Source: Mycolicibacterium novocastrense
GTDB taxonomy: Bacteria; Actinomycetota; Actinomycetes; Mycobacteriales; Mycobacteriaceae
Reading direction: 5' to 3'
DNA length: 64,000 nt
Assembly: GCF_001570485.1 (NCBI RefSeq)
Contig: NZ_BCTA01000070.1
Coordinates: 32,803 to 96,802, forward strand
Positions 18,358 through 26,736 of the stretch are shown in pieces (within the stretch, counting starts at the first letter, position 1; each line of letters opens with the position of its first letter). Made by a program: the position numbers and the translations under genes. Under the pieces are notes generated by a model. That model was not told the DNA's origin and ran no database searches. It saw nothing but the letters and a program-made list of their open reading frames with translations.

Positions 18358-20034
18358 CTAGCGGCGCAGCCCGGCAAGTAGGCGCCGGCCGAGCGGCACC
18401 GGGGCCTCGGCCGCGGCGGTCAACATGTCGGCGACCGCAGTGAACTTGACGCGCGGCCGTTTCTCGCCGCCGCGGGCGACCTCGGCGGCGTCGATCGCCT
18501 TCCACCCCGCGGCGTCGACCACGTCGGGTTGCCTGCTGCGAACCAGCTTGTCGAGGGCCGCCGGCTTGTGCGCGGGATCGCGCAACCTGCCGTCGTTGTA
18601 ATCGGCGACCAGGTTGTGCACGGTCTGCGCGGCGCACGACTTGTTGGTGCCGATGAACCCCGTCGGCCCGCGCTTGATCCATCCCGCGACGTAGCTGCCG
18701 GGCACGGGAGCACCTGACCGCGGGTCGACGACGCGGCCGCCGTCGTTCGGCACCACGGCCGCCGACTCGTCGAAGGGGAGCCCGCGAATCGGCCTGCCGC
18801 GGTACCCGATCGAGGTCAACACCAGCCCGGTGTCGACCCGCCGAACCTCGTCGGCGCCGGTGACGGTGAACTCAATCGCCTCGGCGCGGGCCTCGCCGAG
18901 GACGCGCTGCGGCGTCAGCCGGTAGGCAAGCCGGATACGGGGCCGCGTCGGCGGTGTCGAGGTGTCGCCGAGCTTGCTCAAGACCTCCAACTTGTTGCGG
19001 GTCAGGCGATCCTCGGTGGTGGCCAGGTCGCGCTCCACCCACTCGTGGTCCTCAGGCGAGAGCACCACCTCGCATGTTGAGGTCAGTCCGATCAGTTCGG
19101 GCAGTGTGAACGCCGAGTCCGCGGGGCCGCGCCGCGCCGCGATCACCACCTCGGTCACCTGCGAGTCGCGGAGCACGGCGAGCGCGTGATCCGAGATATC
19201 GGTGCCCGCAAGGACATCCGGTGGCGTGGTGAGTATTCGCGCGACATCGAGGGCGACGTTGCCGTTGCCGACGATGGCGACCCGCTCATGACTCAAATCG
19301 ACTGGCAGCGAGTCGAAGTCGGGGTGGCCGTTGTACCAGGCCACGAATTCGGTGGCGGTGCCCGTGCCTTGCAGGTCCATTCCCGCGATGTCGAGCCGGC
19401 GGTCGTTGGGCGCTCCGACCGCATAGAGCACGGCGTGGTGGTGCTCGAGCAGCTCGTCGTGGGTGACGTCGGTGCCGACCTCGACGTTGAGGTAGAAGGT
19501 GAATCCCGGTTGGGCCGCGATTCTGTCGAACAGTCTGGTCACGCGTTTTGTGCTCTGGTGGTCGGGTGCAACGCCGGCGCGCACCAAACCGTATGGCGTG
19601 GGCAGCTTTTCGAAGACGTTGACCCGCACGCCTTTCTGGGTGAGTAGCTCGTCGGCGGCGTACATCGCCGCCGGTCCCGATCCGACGATCGCCACGGTGA
19701 GCGGTCCGCCTGAGCGGGGATAGACCACCGGCGCCTCGATGACCGGTGCCAGCTTCGACGTCGGCGGCAGCTTTCCGTCCGGTTCGGGGTAGAACGCGGC
19801 GTTCAACTCGACGAACGGCAGCTGCGCGGGCGTCAACTTCGAATCGTGCGATATCGCGCCGACCGGGCATGCCGACACGCACGCACCGCAGTCGACACAC
19901 GCCACCGGATCGATGTAGAGCATCTCGGCGGTCGCGAAGCCGGGTTCATCGGGCGTCGGGTGGATGCAGTTCACCGGGCACGCGTAGACACAGGACCCGT
20001 CGCTGCAACACGACTGGGTGATCACATGCGGCAC
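18358..20034 (-). CDS. fprB: Ferredoxin-ferredoxin NADP+ reductase fusion FprB
   Basis: 558 residues combining an N-terminal 7Fe/2[4Fe-4S]-type ferredoxin domain (QSCCSDGSCVYACPVNC and ACVDCGACVSACPVGAI, residues 1-65) with an adrenodoxin-reductase-like flavoprotein. The flavoprotein has an FAD motif (VAIVGSGPAAMYAADELL), an NADP region (VAIVGNGNVALDVARIL) and GWIKRGPTGFIGTNKSC near the C-terminus. It transfers electrons between NADPH and ferredoxin partners. It sits 9 bases downstream of the diiron oxygenase gene, so it is the obvious electron donor for that enzyme; this link is inference from the operon. Confidence 0.96.
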   Translation of the reverse strand: MPHVITQSCCSDGSCVYACPVNCIHPTPDEPGFATAEMLYIDPVACVDCGACVSACPVGAISHDSKLTPAQLPFVELNAAFYPEPDGKLPPTSKLAPVIEAPVVYPRSGGPLTVAIVGSGPAAMYAADELLTQKGVRVNVFEKLPTPYGLVRAGVAPDHQSTKRVTRLFDRIAAQPGFTFYLNVEVGTDVTHDELLEHHHAVLYAVGAPNDRRLDIAGMDLQGTGTATEFVAWYNGHPDFDSLPVDLSHERVAIVGNGNVALDVARILTTPPDVLAGTDISDHALAVLRDSQVTEVVIAARRGPADSAFTLPELIGLTSTCEVVLSPEDHEWVERDLATTEDRLTRNKLEVLSKLGDTSTPPTRPRIRLAYRLTPQRVLGEARAEAIEFTVTGADEVRRVDTGLVLTSIGYRGRPIRGLPFDESAAVVPNDGGRVVDPRSGAPVPGSYVAGWIKRGPTGFIGTNKSCAAQTVHNLVADYNDGRLRDPAHKPAALDKLVRSRQPDVVDAAGWKAIDAAEVARGGEKRPRVKFTAVADMLTAAAEAPVPLGRRLLAGLRR

Positions 20035-20043
20035 AGGCGCTCC

Positions 20044-21060
20044 CTACGCGGCAGCGACCACGTGCTGGCGAGCCGGTTCGCTGCGGTAACGGCTGGGCGG
20101 ACCGTCGATCTTGCAGAGCCGCCAGACGAGTTTCGCGAACGGGTTCATCAGCCCGGTGTCGTGACACAGCATCCGGACGTCGCCGAACATGTCGCGCAGG
20201 AACTGCCGCGACTTGGGCGCACGGAAGAACAGTTCCTTGCGCACCGAGCGCGGGATGTCGAACTCCCGCCAGAACGACCTCGGCGGCACGATGATCGCCT
20301 GGCACAGCACCCGCATGATGATCGGCACGTTCCACGACAACCAGAACCGCTGGCGGCGGTTCAGATACGGCAGGCGCTTGCGCAGATACTCGTGGGCGAA
20401 CGAGATGTGGCGGGCTTCCTCGGCGACGTGGATGGCCATCACCCGCTCCATGATCGGGTGCAGGTCCTTACCCTCGCGCAGTACGTTCTTCTGGGTGTGG
20501 TCGATCGGTTCCTCGCCGGCGAGCACGCCGAAGAAGAACGGAATCGGCAGCGGCCCGGCGATCAGCGGGATGAACGGCGACAGCCATCGCAGCATCCGCG
20601 GCATGCCCGGTACGTCGGCGCCGATGCGGTTGACCATCTCCTGAAACATCATCGTGTGGTTGCACTCTTCGACCGACTCGTGCAGGCAGTACCGGTATTC
20701 GGGGGAGCCGTTGGGCACCCAGAACGCGTAGTTGGTCAGGCCGCGGATGAGGATGATCTCGAACTGCAGCCCCACCTTCGCGACGTTGGCCTGCCGCCAC
20801 ATCCCGATCTCGATCTGCCGCTCCAGCGGCTGGGCCTGATACCAGGGATGTCCACCGAGCGGGTCGGTGGCGGGCAACACCCAACGCGGGTCGTTTTCGG
20901 TGACCGCGAACTCCGGGGAGTCCCAGTCGATGTCGGTGTAGGGGTTGAAATTCCGCCGCACCGAACCCTCGGACAGCGTCATGAGCGTGTCGACGTACTC
21001 GGCGTCGTCGCTGACTTCCATGTTGCGACGCCAACGCCTGACCATACGAGTGCGGGCCAT
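20044..21060 (-). CDS. AurF-like diiron oxygenase (Rv0885-like)
   Basis: 338-residue helical protein. Ferritin-like diiron ligands appear as Glu101 in GLQFEIILIRG, HESVEECNHTMMF (Glu131/132, His135) and HVAEEARHISFAHEYL (His211, Glu214/215, His218), the pattern of the AurF N-oxygenase family. AurF oxidises arylamines; the substrate here is unknown. A basic N-terminus (MARTRMVRRWRR) and several hydrophobic stretches suggest membrane association. It is the first gene of an operon with fprB. A consensus CRP site lies about 120 bases upstream. Confidence 0.85.
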   Translation of the reverse strand: MARTRMVRRWRRNMEVSDDAEYVDTLMTLSEGSVRRNFNPYTDIDWDSPEFAVTENDPRWVLPATDPLGGHPWYQAQPLERQIEIGMWRQANVAKVGLQFEIILIRGLTNYAFWVPNGSPEYRYCLHESVEECNHTMMFQEMVNRIGADVPGMPRMLRWLSPFIPLIAGPLPIPFFFGVLAGEEPIDHTQKNVLREGKDLHPIMERVMAIHVAEEARHISFAHEYLRKRLPYLNRRQRFWLSWNVPIIMRVLCQAIIVPPRSFWREFDIPRSVRKELFFRAPKSRQFLRDMFGDVRMLCHDTGLMNPFAKLVWRLCKIDGPPSRYRSEPARQHVVAAA

Positions 21061-21182
21061 CTTCAGACCTCCCCCTTGAGGTTTACATTCACGCCTTTGA
21101 TGTCCAACAACGGTACCGCAGGTACTACGTACTGAACATACCCCGAAGCGAGATGTGTCACACCGGCTGTTGCGGCGCTACG

Positions 21183-21198
21183 TGTGATCGCGCTCACA
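21183..21198. promoter_or_regulatory. CRP (cAMP receptor protein) binding site
   Basis: TGTGATCGCGCTCACA matches the CRP consensus TGTGA-N6-TCACA exactly and is flanked by G and C that extend the dyad. It lies upstream of the AurF-like/fprB operon. A second weaker element, ATGTGTCACACC, lies at about 21151-21162. CRP control of the serC/Rv0885 intergenic region is known in M. tuberculosis, which supports function here. Confidence 0.75.
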
Positions 21199-21221
21199 CA
21201 TCAGAAAGGGGAGGGTGTGGG

Positions 21222-21704
21222 TTATTTGGTGCCGAACTCGCCCACTGCGGTGGCCCGATTACCGGCGCGCGCCACCGAGAACCCGGCTTCGGTCATGCCG
21301 CAGTCGGTGATGATCGCGCGGTGTCCCGGGCTGTTCATCCACCAGTTGACCGCCGCGGCGGGGACACCGTTGACACCGGTGCTCCAGAAGATGATCTCGC
21401 CGACGTTCGCGTACTGCGTGTAGCCGGCGGCGGTGATGCGCTGACCGACGGACGACCCGTCCGAGCCGGTGTGGCTGCGCACGTTGTTGGCCAGCATGTC
21501 GTTGGCCTGACGCGCGGCGGCCGCGGTCAGCTGCGGGTTGGCGGCGACGGGGCCGCAGCCGTTGGCCGCGCGGGCGGCATTGACCTCACCCAGCAGCGCG
21601 CCGCCTTCGTCGGCGTGGGCGGGAACGGCGAGTGCCGGGCTGAACAGTGCCAACGCCGCTGCGCAGGCGGGTATCACCTTGATGCTTCTGCTACGACTGT
21701 CCAC
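21222..21704 (-). CDS. Secreted CAP (SCP/PR-1) domain protein
   Basis: 160 residues from GTG 21704, which follows an AGGGGG ribosome site. A signal peptide occupies roughly residues 1-32 (KVIPACAAALALFSPALAVPAHA). The CAP domain contains LLGEVNAARAANGCGP, SHTGSDGSSVGQRITAAGY, VGEIIFW, and VNWWMNSPGHRAIITDC, with His residues where the CAP cavity is formed. Exported CAP proteins in actinobacteria have poorly known roles at the cell wall. The gene is inserted between the AurF-like gene and serC, which are neighbours in M. tuberculosis. Confidence 0.88.
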   Translation of the reverse strand: MDSRSRSIKVIPACAAALALFSPALAVPAHADEGGALLGEVNAARAANGCGPVAANPQLTAAAARQANDMLANNVRSHTGSDGSSVGQRITAAGYTQYANVGEIIFWSTGVNGVPAAAVNWWMNSPGHRAIITDCGMTEAGFSVARAGNRATAVGEFGTK

Positions 21705-21852
21705 GTGCCCCCTGGGCTCGATCTGCAGTCCCCGACAGGTCACAGTATGGACACGGCGAGGTCTCTATATCGGCTCTTTACCCACTTTTTAGAGTTCTCT
21801 TGCCTTCCATCCCCGCGGCAGGAGCACCGGCGCGGTCATTAGTGTTGACCGC

Positions 21853-22965
21853 ATGGGCCAGCTGACGATCCCCGCCGACCTCAAACCGCGTGACGGCCGC
21901 TTCGGTTGCGGCCCCTCCAAGGTTCGGCCCGAACAGCTGGCGGCGCTGGCCGCCGCCGGCGACCTGTTCGGGACGTCGCATCGCCAGGCGCCGGTGAAGA
22001 ACCTGGTCGGCCGGGTGCGCGACGGGCTGCGCGAGCTCTTCTCGGTGCCCGACGGCTACGAGGTGATCCTCGGCAACGGCGGCACCACCGCGTTCTGGGA
22101 TGCGGCGGCGTTCGGCCTGATCGATAAGCGCTCGCTGCACCTGACCTACGGGGAGTTCAGCGCGAAATTCGCCTCGGCCGTCGCCAAGAACCCGTTCGTC
22201 GGCGATCCGGTCGTCGTCAAGGCGGACCCGGGCAGCGCACCGGAGCCGACGTCGGATCCCTCGGTCGACCTGATCGGCTGGGCGCACAACGAGACCTCGA
22301 CGGGTGTCGCGGTCCCGGTGCAGCGCCCCGGCGGGTCGGGTGATGCGCTGATCGCGATCGACGCGACGTCGGCGGCGGGTGGGCTGCCGGTCGACATCGC
22401 CGAATCCGACGTCTACTACTTCGCTCCGCAGAAGAACTTCGCGGGCGACGGCGGCCTGTGGATCGCCATCATGTCGCCGGCCGCGCTCGCCCGCGTCGAG
22501 GCCATCGCGGGTGCGGGGCGCTGGGTTCCGGAGTTCCTGTCGCTGCCGATCGCGATCGAGAACAGCCTCAAGAACCAGACATACAACACCCCGGCGATCG
22601 GCACGCTGATCCTGCTGGCCGAGCAGCTGGACTGGTTGCTGGGCAACGGCGGCCTGGACTGGGCGGTCAAACGCACGGCGGACTCGTCGCAGCGGCTCTA
22701 CTCATGGGCCGAGGCCGCGGCGTTCGCCACGCCGTTCGTCGCGGATCCGGCGTTGCGCTCGCAGGTGGTCGGCACCGTGGACTTCAACGACGACATCGAT
22801 GCCAGCGCCGTGGCCAAGACGCTGCGAGCCAACGGCATCGTCGACACCGAGCCCTATCGCAAGCTCGGCCGCAACCAGCTGCGGGTGGGGATGTTCCCGG
22901 CCGTCGACCCCGAGGACGTCAGCGCGCTCACCGCGTGCATCGACTGGGTGGTGGAGCGGCTTTAG
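21853..22965 (+). CDS. serC: Phosphoserine aminotransferase SerC
   Basis: 370-residue PLP enzyme (mycobacterial-type SerC) that transaminates 3-phosphohydroxypyruvate to phosphoserine. Landmarks are FGCGPSKVRPEQL, LGNGGTTAFWDAAAFGL, IAIDATSAAGGLPVDI and the PLP lysine in YFAPQKNFAGDGG (Lys194). The C-terminal LRVGMFPAVDPEDVSAL is typical. Its cofactor is made by PdxH. No clear CRP site is visible directly in front of this gene. Confidence 0.97.
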   Translation: MGQLTIPADLKPRDGRFGCGPSKVRPEQLAALAAAGDLFGTSHRQAPVKNLVGRVRDGLRELFSVPDGYEVILGNGGTTAFWDAAAFGLIDKRSLHLTYGEFSAKFASAVAKNPFVGDPVVVKADPGSAPEPTSDPSVDLIGWAHNETSTGVAVPVQRPGGSGDALIAIDATSAAGGLPVDIAESDVYYFAPQKNFAGDGGLWIAIMSPAALARVEAIAGAGRWVPEFLSLPIAIENSLKNQTYNTPAIGTLILLAEQLDWLLGNGGLDWAVKRTADSSQRLYSWAEAAAFATPFVADPALRSQVVGTVDFNDDIDASAVAKTLRANGIVDTEPYRKLGRNQLRVGMFPAVDPEDVSALTACIDWVVERL

Positions 22966-23078
22966 CCGCGACCAACAGCAGGGGCGCGGCTTTAGCTGGC
23001 GTGTCCTACCAGGTAACGAGCGGATAACGCAGTAGTGTCCGGTTGATCGGGCTTTGCGCTAGCCCGGAGGAGGTCGCC

Positions 23079-23894
23079 ATGCGGGAACTCAAAGTCGTCG
23101 GACTCGATGTGGACGGCAAACGAATCATCTGCGAGGCCGACGGCTCCGGCGAGAAATTCACGCTGCGGCGCGACGATCGGTTGCGGGCCGCCGTTCGAGG
23201 CGACCAGATGGGTTCGAGCCAGACACGAGACGAGGCCGAGGTTCACAACGTGCTGCGCCCCAGAGAGATTCAGTCCCGGATCAGGGCGGGCGCGTCCGTC
23301 GAGCAGGTCGCCGAGGCGTCGGGCGTCGACGTGGCCCGGGTCGAGCGGTTCGCACACCCGGTGTTGCTCGAGCGTTCCCGCGCCGCTGAACTGGCAACGG
23401 CCGCACACCCGGTGCTCCCCGACGGTCCGTCGGTGCTGACCCTGCTGGAGACGGTCACGACGGCGTTGATCGCGCGCGGGCTCGACCCCGACGCCCCCGC
23501 GTGGGATGCGTGGCGCAACGAGGACGGCCGCTGGACCGTACAGCTGGCGTGGAAGGCGGGGATGTCCGACAACGTCGCGCATTTCCGGTTCACCCCCGGC
23601 GCCCATGGCGGGACGGTGACGGCCTTCGACGACGCGGCGTCCGAATTGATCGATCCGAACTTCTCGCGACCGCTGCGTCCGGTCGCCGCGCTGCCTCAGC
23701 CTGCGGCCGAGGTCGAGGAACCGACGCTTCCGATCGAGCCGCCGGTGCAGGTCACCGCTCCGGATTCGCAGCCCGAAGCGGAGCCGGAGCCCGTCGCACC
23801 GAAGCCGGCCAAGGCTCGCAGAGGCAAGGCCAAGCCGGCGGTCCCGGCGTGGGAGGACGTTCTGCTGGGCGTGCGGTCCAGCGGTCAGCGCTGA
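23079..23894 (+). CDS. sepH: Cell-division protein SepH (DUF3071)
   Basis: 271 residues. The DUF3071 N-terminal domain (MRELKVVGLDVDGKRIICEA) has a helix-turn-helix-like core (REIQSRIRAGASVEQVAEAS, then GVDVARVERFAHPVLLERSR). It is followed by a second domain (WDAWRNEDGRWTVQLAWKAG) and an acidic/proline-rich then basic tail. In Streptomyces and mycobacteria SepH stimulates FtsZ assembly. ATG 23079 is chosen over 23043 because of the GGAGGAGG ribosome site. It follows serC by 110 bases, as in M. tuberculosis (Rv0883c). Confidence 0.92.
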   Translation: MRELKVVGLDVDGKRIICEADGSGEKFTLRRDDRLRAAVRGDQMGSSQTRDEAEVHNVLRPREIQSRIRAGASVEQVAEASGVDVARVERFAHPVLLERSRAAELATAAHPVLPDGPSVLTLLETVTTALIARGLDPDAPAWDAWRNEDGRWTVQLAWKAGMSDNVAHFRFTPGAHGGTVTAFDDAASELIDPNFSRPLRPVAALPQPAAEVEEPTLPIEPPVQVTAPDSQPEAEPEPVAPKPAKARRGKAKPAVPAWEDVLLGVRSSGQR

Positions 23895-23910
23895 GCTTTT
23901 CGCGCCCAGG

Positions 23911-24192
23911 TCAGCCGCTCAAGGCGACGGCGAGCACCACCAGCCACGCGGCGAGCACTCCGACGCCGGAGCCCAACACGAACCATCGCCACACCGGCCG
24001 GTTACGCCATCCCCACACTGTCGGGGCCAGGCCGCCGACCGCCACCAAGTTGAGTCCGATCGCCAGCAGCGGGTGCAATCGCAGCAATCCGAGGCTTAGC
24101 ACGACGATCGCGGCCGCGATGACCGCCGCGACGAAACCCGCCACCGTCAACCCCATCGCCCACGGCGTCGAGTCGTCGGCCATCTCGTTCAC
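23911..24192 (-). CDS. DUF2537 small integral membrane protein
   Basis: 93 residues with three hydrophobic helices (about 12-35, 40-60 and 70-92), the last ending LVVLAVALSG at the C-terminus. It corresponds to the Rv0882 (DUF2537) position and shape. GTG 24192 overlaps the methyltransferase TGA (GTGA), so it is translationally coupled to that gene. Function unknown. Confidence 0.8.
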   Translation of the reverse strand: MNEMADDSTPWAMGLTVAGFVAAVIAAAIVVLSLGLLRLHPLLAIGLNLVAVGGLAPTVWGWRNRPVWRWFVLGSGVGVLAAWLVVLAVALSG

Positions 24193-25070
24193 TCCGCGTC
24201 GCTCCGCTCAACCTCGCCGGTGCCCAATCTAACCCGCTCATAGAACGCCAGGGCCGCAGCGGTCGCGACGTTGAGCGAGTCGGTTCCCCGCGACATCGGG
24301 ATCCGCACCCGAAGGTCCGCGGCGCGCATCGTCCGCTCCGTGAGCCCCGGACCCTCCGCGCCGACGAGGATCGCCACCTTGTCGTCGACGACGTCCGACA
24401 TCGCATCGGCAAGAGTGCGTGCGGTAGCGGCGGGCGTCATGGCTAGCAGCCGAAACCCGTTGTCGCGCAACAACTCCAGATCCGTCGGCCACGACCGCGC
24501 CCAGGCGTAGGGTACGAGCAGTGCATGGCCCATCGACACCCGGACGGCGCGACGATACAGCGGATCGGCGCAGCCGGTGCCGAACACCACCGCGTCCACC
24601 CCGAGGCCGGCCGCGTTGCGAAAGATCGAGCCGAGATTTTCATGGTCGTTGACGCCTTCGAGGACGGCGACGGTACGCGCACCCCTGCCCGATGTCGCCG
24701 GGGCGCCGGCTCCGGCGAGCACCTCGGCGACCGTCAACTCCCGCGGCCGTGAGGCCGACGCCAGTACGCCGCGGTTGAGGTGGAAGCCCACCACTTCGGC
24801 CATCACGTCGGCGGGCACGCGGTAGTACGGGGCGGAGACACCGGCCAGCTCGGCCCCGAGTTCCTGCAGCCGGCGGTCGGTGCCCATCATCGCGCGCGGG
24901 ACGAACCGCGAGGCCAGCATGCGTTGCACCACCAACACGCCCTCGGCGATCACCAGCCCCTTGCCGGTGGGCAGGTCGGGTCGGCGGTCGACGCTGTTGA
25001 GATCGCGGAAGTCGTCGAGTCGCGGATCGGACGGATCGGCGACGTCGATCACGGTGTGGGTCATGGTCAC
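24189..25070 (-). CDS. TrmH/SpoU-family RNA 2'-O-methyltransferase
   Basis: 293 residues. The N-terminal substrate-binding domain (DPRLDDFRDLNSVDRR...GLVIAEGVLVVQRML) precedes a SPOUT knot domain with the three motifs NDHENLGSIFRNA (motif 1), ILVGAEGPGL (motif 2) and IPMSRGTDSLNVATAAA (motif 3, SAM-binding knot). It methylates a ribose in rRNA or tRNA; which one is not readable. ATG 25070. Divergent from DUF2530. Confidence 0.93.
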   Translation of the reverse strand: MTMTHTVIDVADPSDPRLDDFRDLNSVDRRPDLPTGKGLVIAEGVLVVQRMLASRFVPRAMMGTDRRLQELGAELAGVSAPYYRVPADVMAEVVGFHLNRGVLASASRPRELTVAEVLAGAGAPATSGRGARTVAVLEGVNDHENLGSIFRNAAGLGVDAVVFGTGCADPLYRRAVRVSMGHALLVPYAWARSWPTDLELLRDNGFRLLAMTPAATARTLADAMSDVVDDKVAILVGAEGPGLTERTMRAADLRVRIPMSRGTDSLNVATAAALAFYERVRLGTGEVERSDAE

Positions 25071-25112
25071 GCCCGACCGGCACCACTGCCCGGTGGGCTA
25101 TTTTTCATAGCG

Positions 25113-25352
25113 ATGACCCCGCAACCGCCCCCGCTGCCCGACGTCCTGCTCAAGCCGGCGCCGGTCATCGTCGTGATCGCGGCCGGTTGGGTCGTCGCTG
25201 CGATCCTGGCGCTCACGGTCACCGGTTTACACGAGTGGCGGCCGTACACGGTGGCCGGGCTGGGCGTCGGCGCCCTTGGCACGGGGATCTGGTTGTGGCA
25301 ACGTCACGCCGTGCGTCGCGGATCGCGCGGGGCGCAGAGCGGACTCACGTAA
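25113..25352 (+). CDS. DUF2530 small membrane protein
   Basis: 79 residues starting MTPQPPPLPDVLLKPAPVIV, with two transmembrane helices (about 18-38 and 44-62) and a basic C-terminus (WQRHAVRRGSRG). The proline-rich start and layout match actinobacterial DUF2530 (Rv0879c position). Function unknown. It is followed 24 bases later by an SRPBCC gene. Confidence 0.8.
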   Translation: MTPQPPPLPDVLLKPAPVIVVIAAGWVVAAILALTVTGLHEWRPYTVAGLGVGALGTGIWLWQRHAVRRGSRGAQSGLT

Positions 25353-25376
25353 AACAGGATGAGACGGGAGGGCGCA

Positions 25377-25829
25377 ATGGCAGCGCCGCTGTTGCAAGCC
25401 GAGACGACGATCAACGCCCCGGTGGCGAAGGTGTGGGAACTGGTCTCGGACCTCAAGAACATGCCGCGATGGAGCCCGCAGTGCCGGCTCATGAAGACCT
25501 TCGGCCCGCTGCAGCCGGGTGCGCGGACCATCAACCTCAATCGGCGCAAGTTCATGTTCTGGCCCACCACCAGCCGGATCATCGAAGTGATCCCGGAGAA
25601 GAAGCTGGCGTTCCGGGTCAACGAGAACAACACGGTGTGGAGCTACGAACTCGAACCCACCGAGACCGGCACCCGGCTGGTGGAGACGCGCCATGCGGAG
25701 AACGGGGTCAAGCCGGTGTCCACGATGCTGGTCAACGCAGTGATGGGCGGCGTGCCGAGTTTCGAACGTGAACTCGTCGAGGGCATGAACGAGTCGCTCG
25801 CGCGGATCAAGGCCGCGGCCGAAAACTAG
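25377..25829 (+). CDS. SRPBCC (polyketide cyclase/dehydrase-like) protein
   Basis: 150 residues with the START-like fold pattern: LLQAETTINAPVAKVWELVS, MPRWSPQCRLMKTFGPLQPG, and the long C-terminal helix FERELVEGMNESLARIKAAA. The fold forms a hydrophobic ligand cavity; the ligand is unknown. ATG 25377 is chosen over 25359 because a GGGAGG ribosome site lies seven bases upstream of it. Confidence 0.87.
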   Translation: MAAPLLQAETTINAPVAKVWELVSDLKNMPRWSPQCRLMKTFGPLQPGARTINLNRRKFMFWPTTSRIIEVIPEKKLAFRVNENNTVWSYELEPTETGTRLVETRHAENGVKPVSTMLVNAVMGGVPSFERELVEGMNESLARIKAAAEN

Positions 25830-25886
25830 TCGGACGACGATCAAGCGGCGAGGAACGAGCCGCGTTGAGAAGTCCGACGAATAACG

Positions 25887-26657
25887 TCAGTCGGACGGCT
25901 CGGTCAGGTCGAGCACGCCGTCGTCGTACGGGTCGTAGAGCGGGGATCCGCCGCCCGCGGGCTGCGGCGTGTCCGAGTGTGCGCCACAACCGTATTCGGA
26001 GTCGACGACGTGGCCGTCGGCGGAGAACTCATTCGCGCAGACGCCGAACATCGTGCCCAGTGAACCGGCCAGCGGAAGATAGAACCCGCAGTCGCGGCAG
26101 ACGCGCCGCGTCGAGCGCGCCATCGCCGAACCGGGCCCATAGTCGCCGTCGTGCCAGCGTTGGGCCGCATCGATGCGGCCCCACTGGCTGAGCACCTGGC
26201 GACGGCCCAGACCCACCTCGAGTGCGACGTCGTCGATCTGCGGGTCGCCGGTCGCCATGTAGCCGGGCACCAGACGGGGGTCGTCCGGGGGCGGGGCGAG
26301 AAGATCGCCCGGGCCCAGATCGCCGGGCTGGACACGGTCCTGCCACGGCACCCACTTCGGCGCCAGCAACGCCGTCGGCCCTGGAACCAGCACCACCTCG
26401 CTGATGGTGGCGTGGTCGGCGCCGGGCCACGCCGCGACGACGACCGCCCACTGCCAGCCGCGGTAACCGGGCATGTCGGCGAGGAAGCGGTGCGTGGCCG
26501 CGGTCGGGTCCTCGAAGCTGGCACCCAGGTAGTCACCGACGGTGTCTTCGCCGCTGAACTCGACGATCGCCGCACGTGCGTCGTCGACGGCGCCCAGGAG
26601 TACCGCCTCCAGATCCGGCCGCTCGGCGGATTCGGTCACGCTTTCCATCGCCCCCAA
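25887..26657 (-). CDS. DUF3027 family protein with cysteine cluster
   Basis: 256 residues. The first part (AVDDARAAIVEFSGEDTVGD; WQWAVVVAAWPGADHATISE) is the DUF3027 core. The C-terminal part contains RRVCRDCGFYLPLAGSLGTM...VCANEFSADGHVVDSEYGCGAH, with Cys spaced as in a zinc ribbon. It is actinobacteria-specific and of unknown role, and adjoins the same MFS gene as in M. tuberculosis. Start ATG 26657, or ATG 26648 (MESVTES). Confidence 0.85.
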   Translation of the reverse strand: MGAMESVTESAERPDLEAVLLGAVDDARAAIVEFSGEDTVGDYLGASFEDPTAATHRFLADMPGYRGWQWAVVVAAWPGADHATISEVVLVPGPTALLAPKWVPWQDRVQPGDLGPGDLLAPPPDDPRLVPGYMATGDPQIDDVALEVGLGRRQVLSQWGRIDAAQRWHDGDYGPGSAMARSTRRVCRDCGFYLPLAGSLGTMFGVCANEFSADGHVVDSEYGCGAHSDTPQPAGGGSPLYDPYDDGVLDLTEPSD

Positions 26658-26736
26658 TACTGCCTGACCGGCTAACCGTCAGCCACACCGGTTGGCTGCA
26701 CGCCCGCTACCGCTTCGATGGTGGAGAATCGACATC

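Noticed and set aside
19846..21135. 429-codon frame on the plus strand across fprB and the AurF-like gene
   Set aside because: Mirror of two well-supported minus-strand genes; Arg/His/Asp-rich product without motifs.
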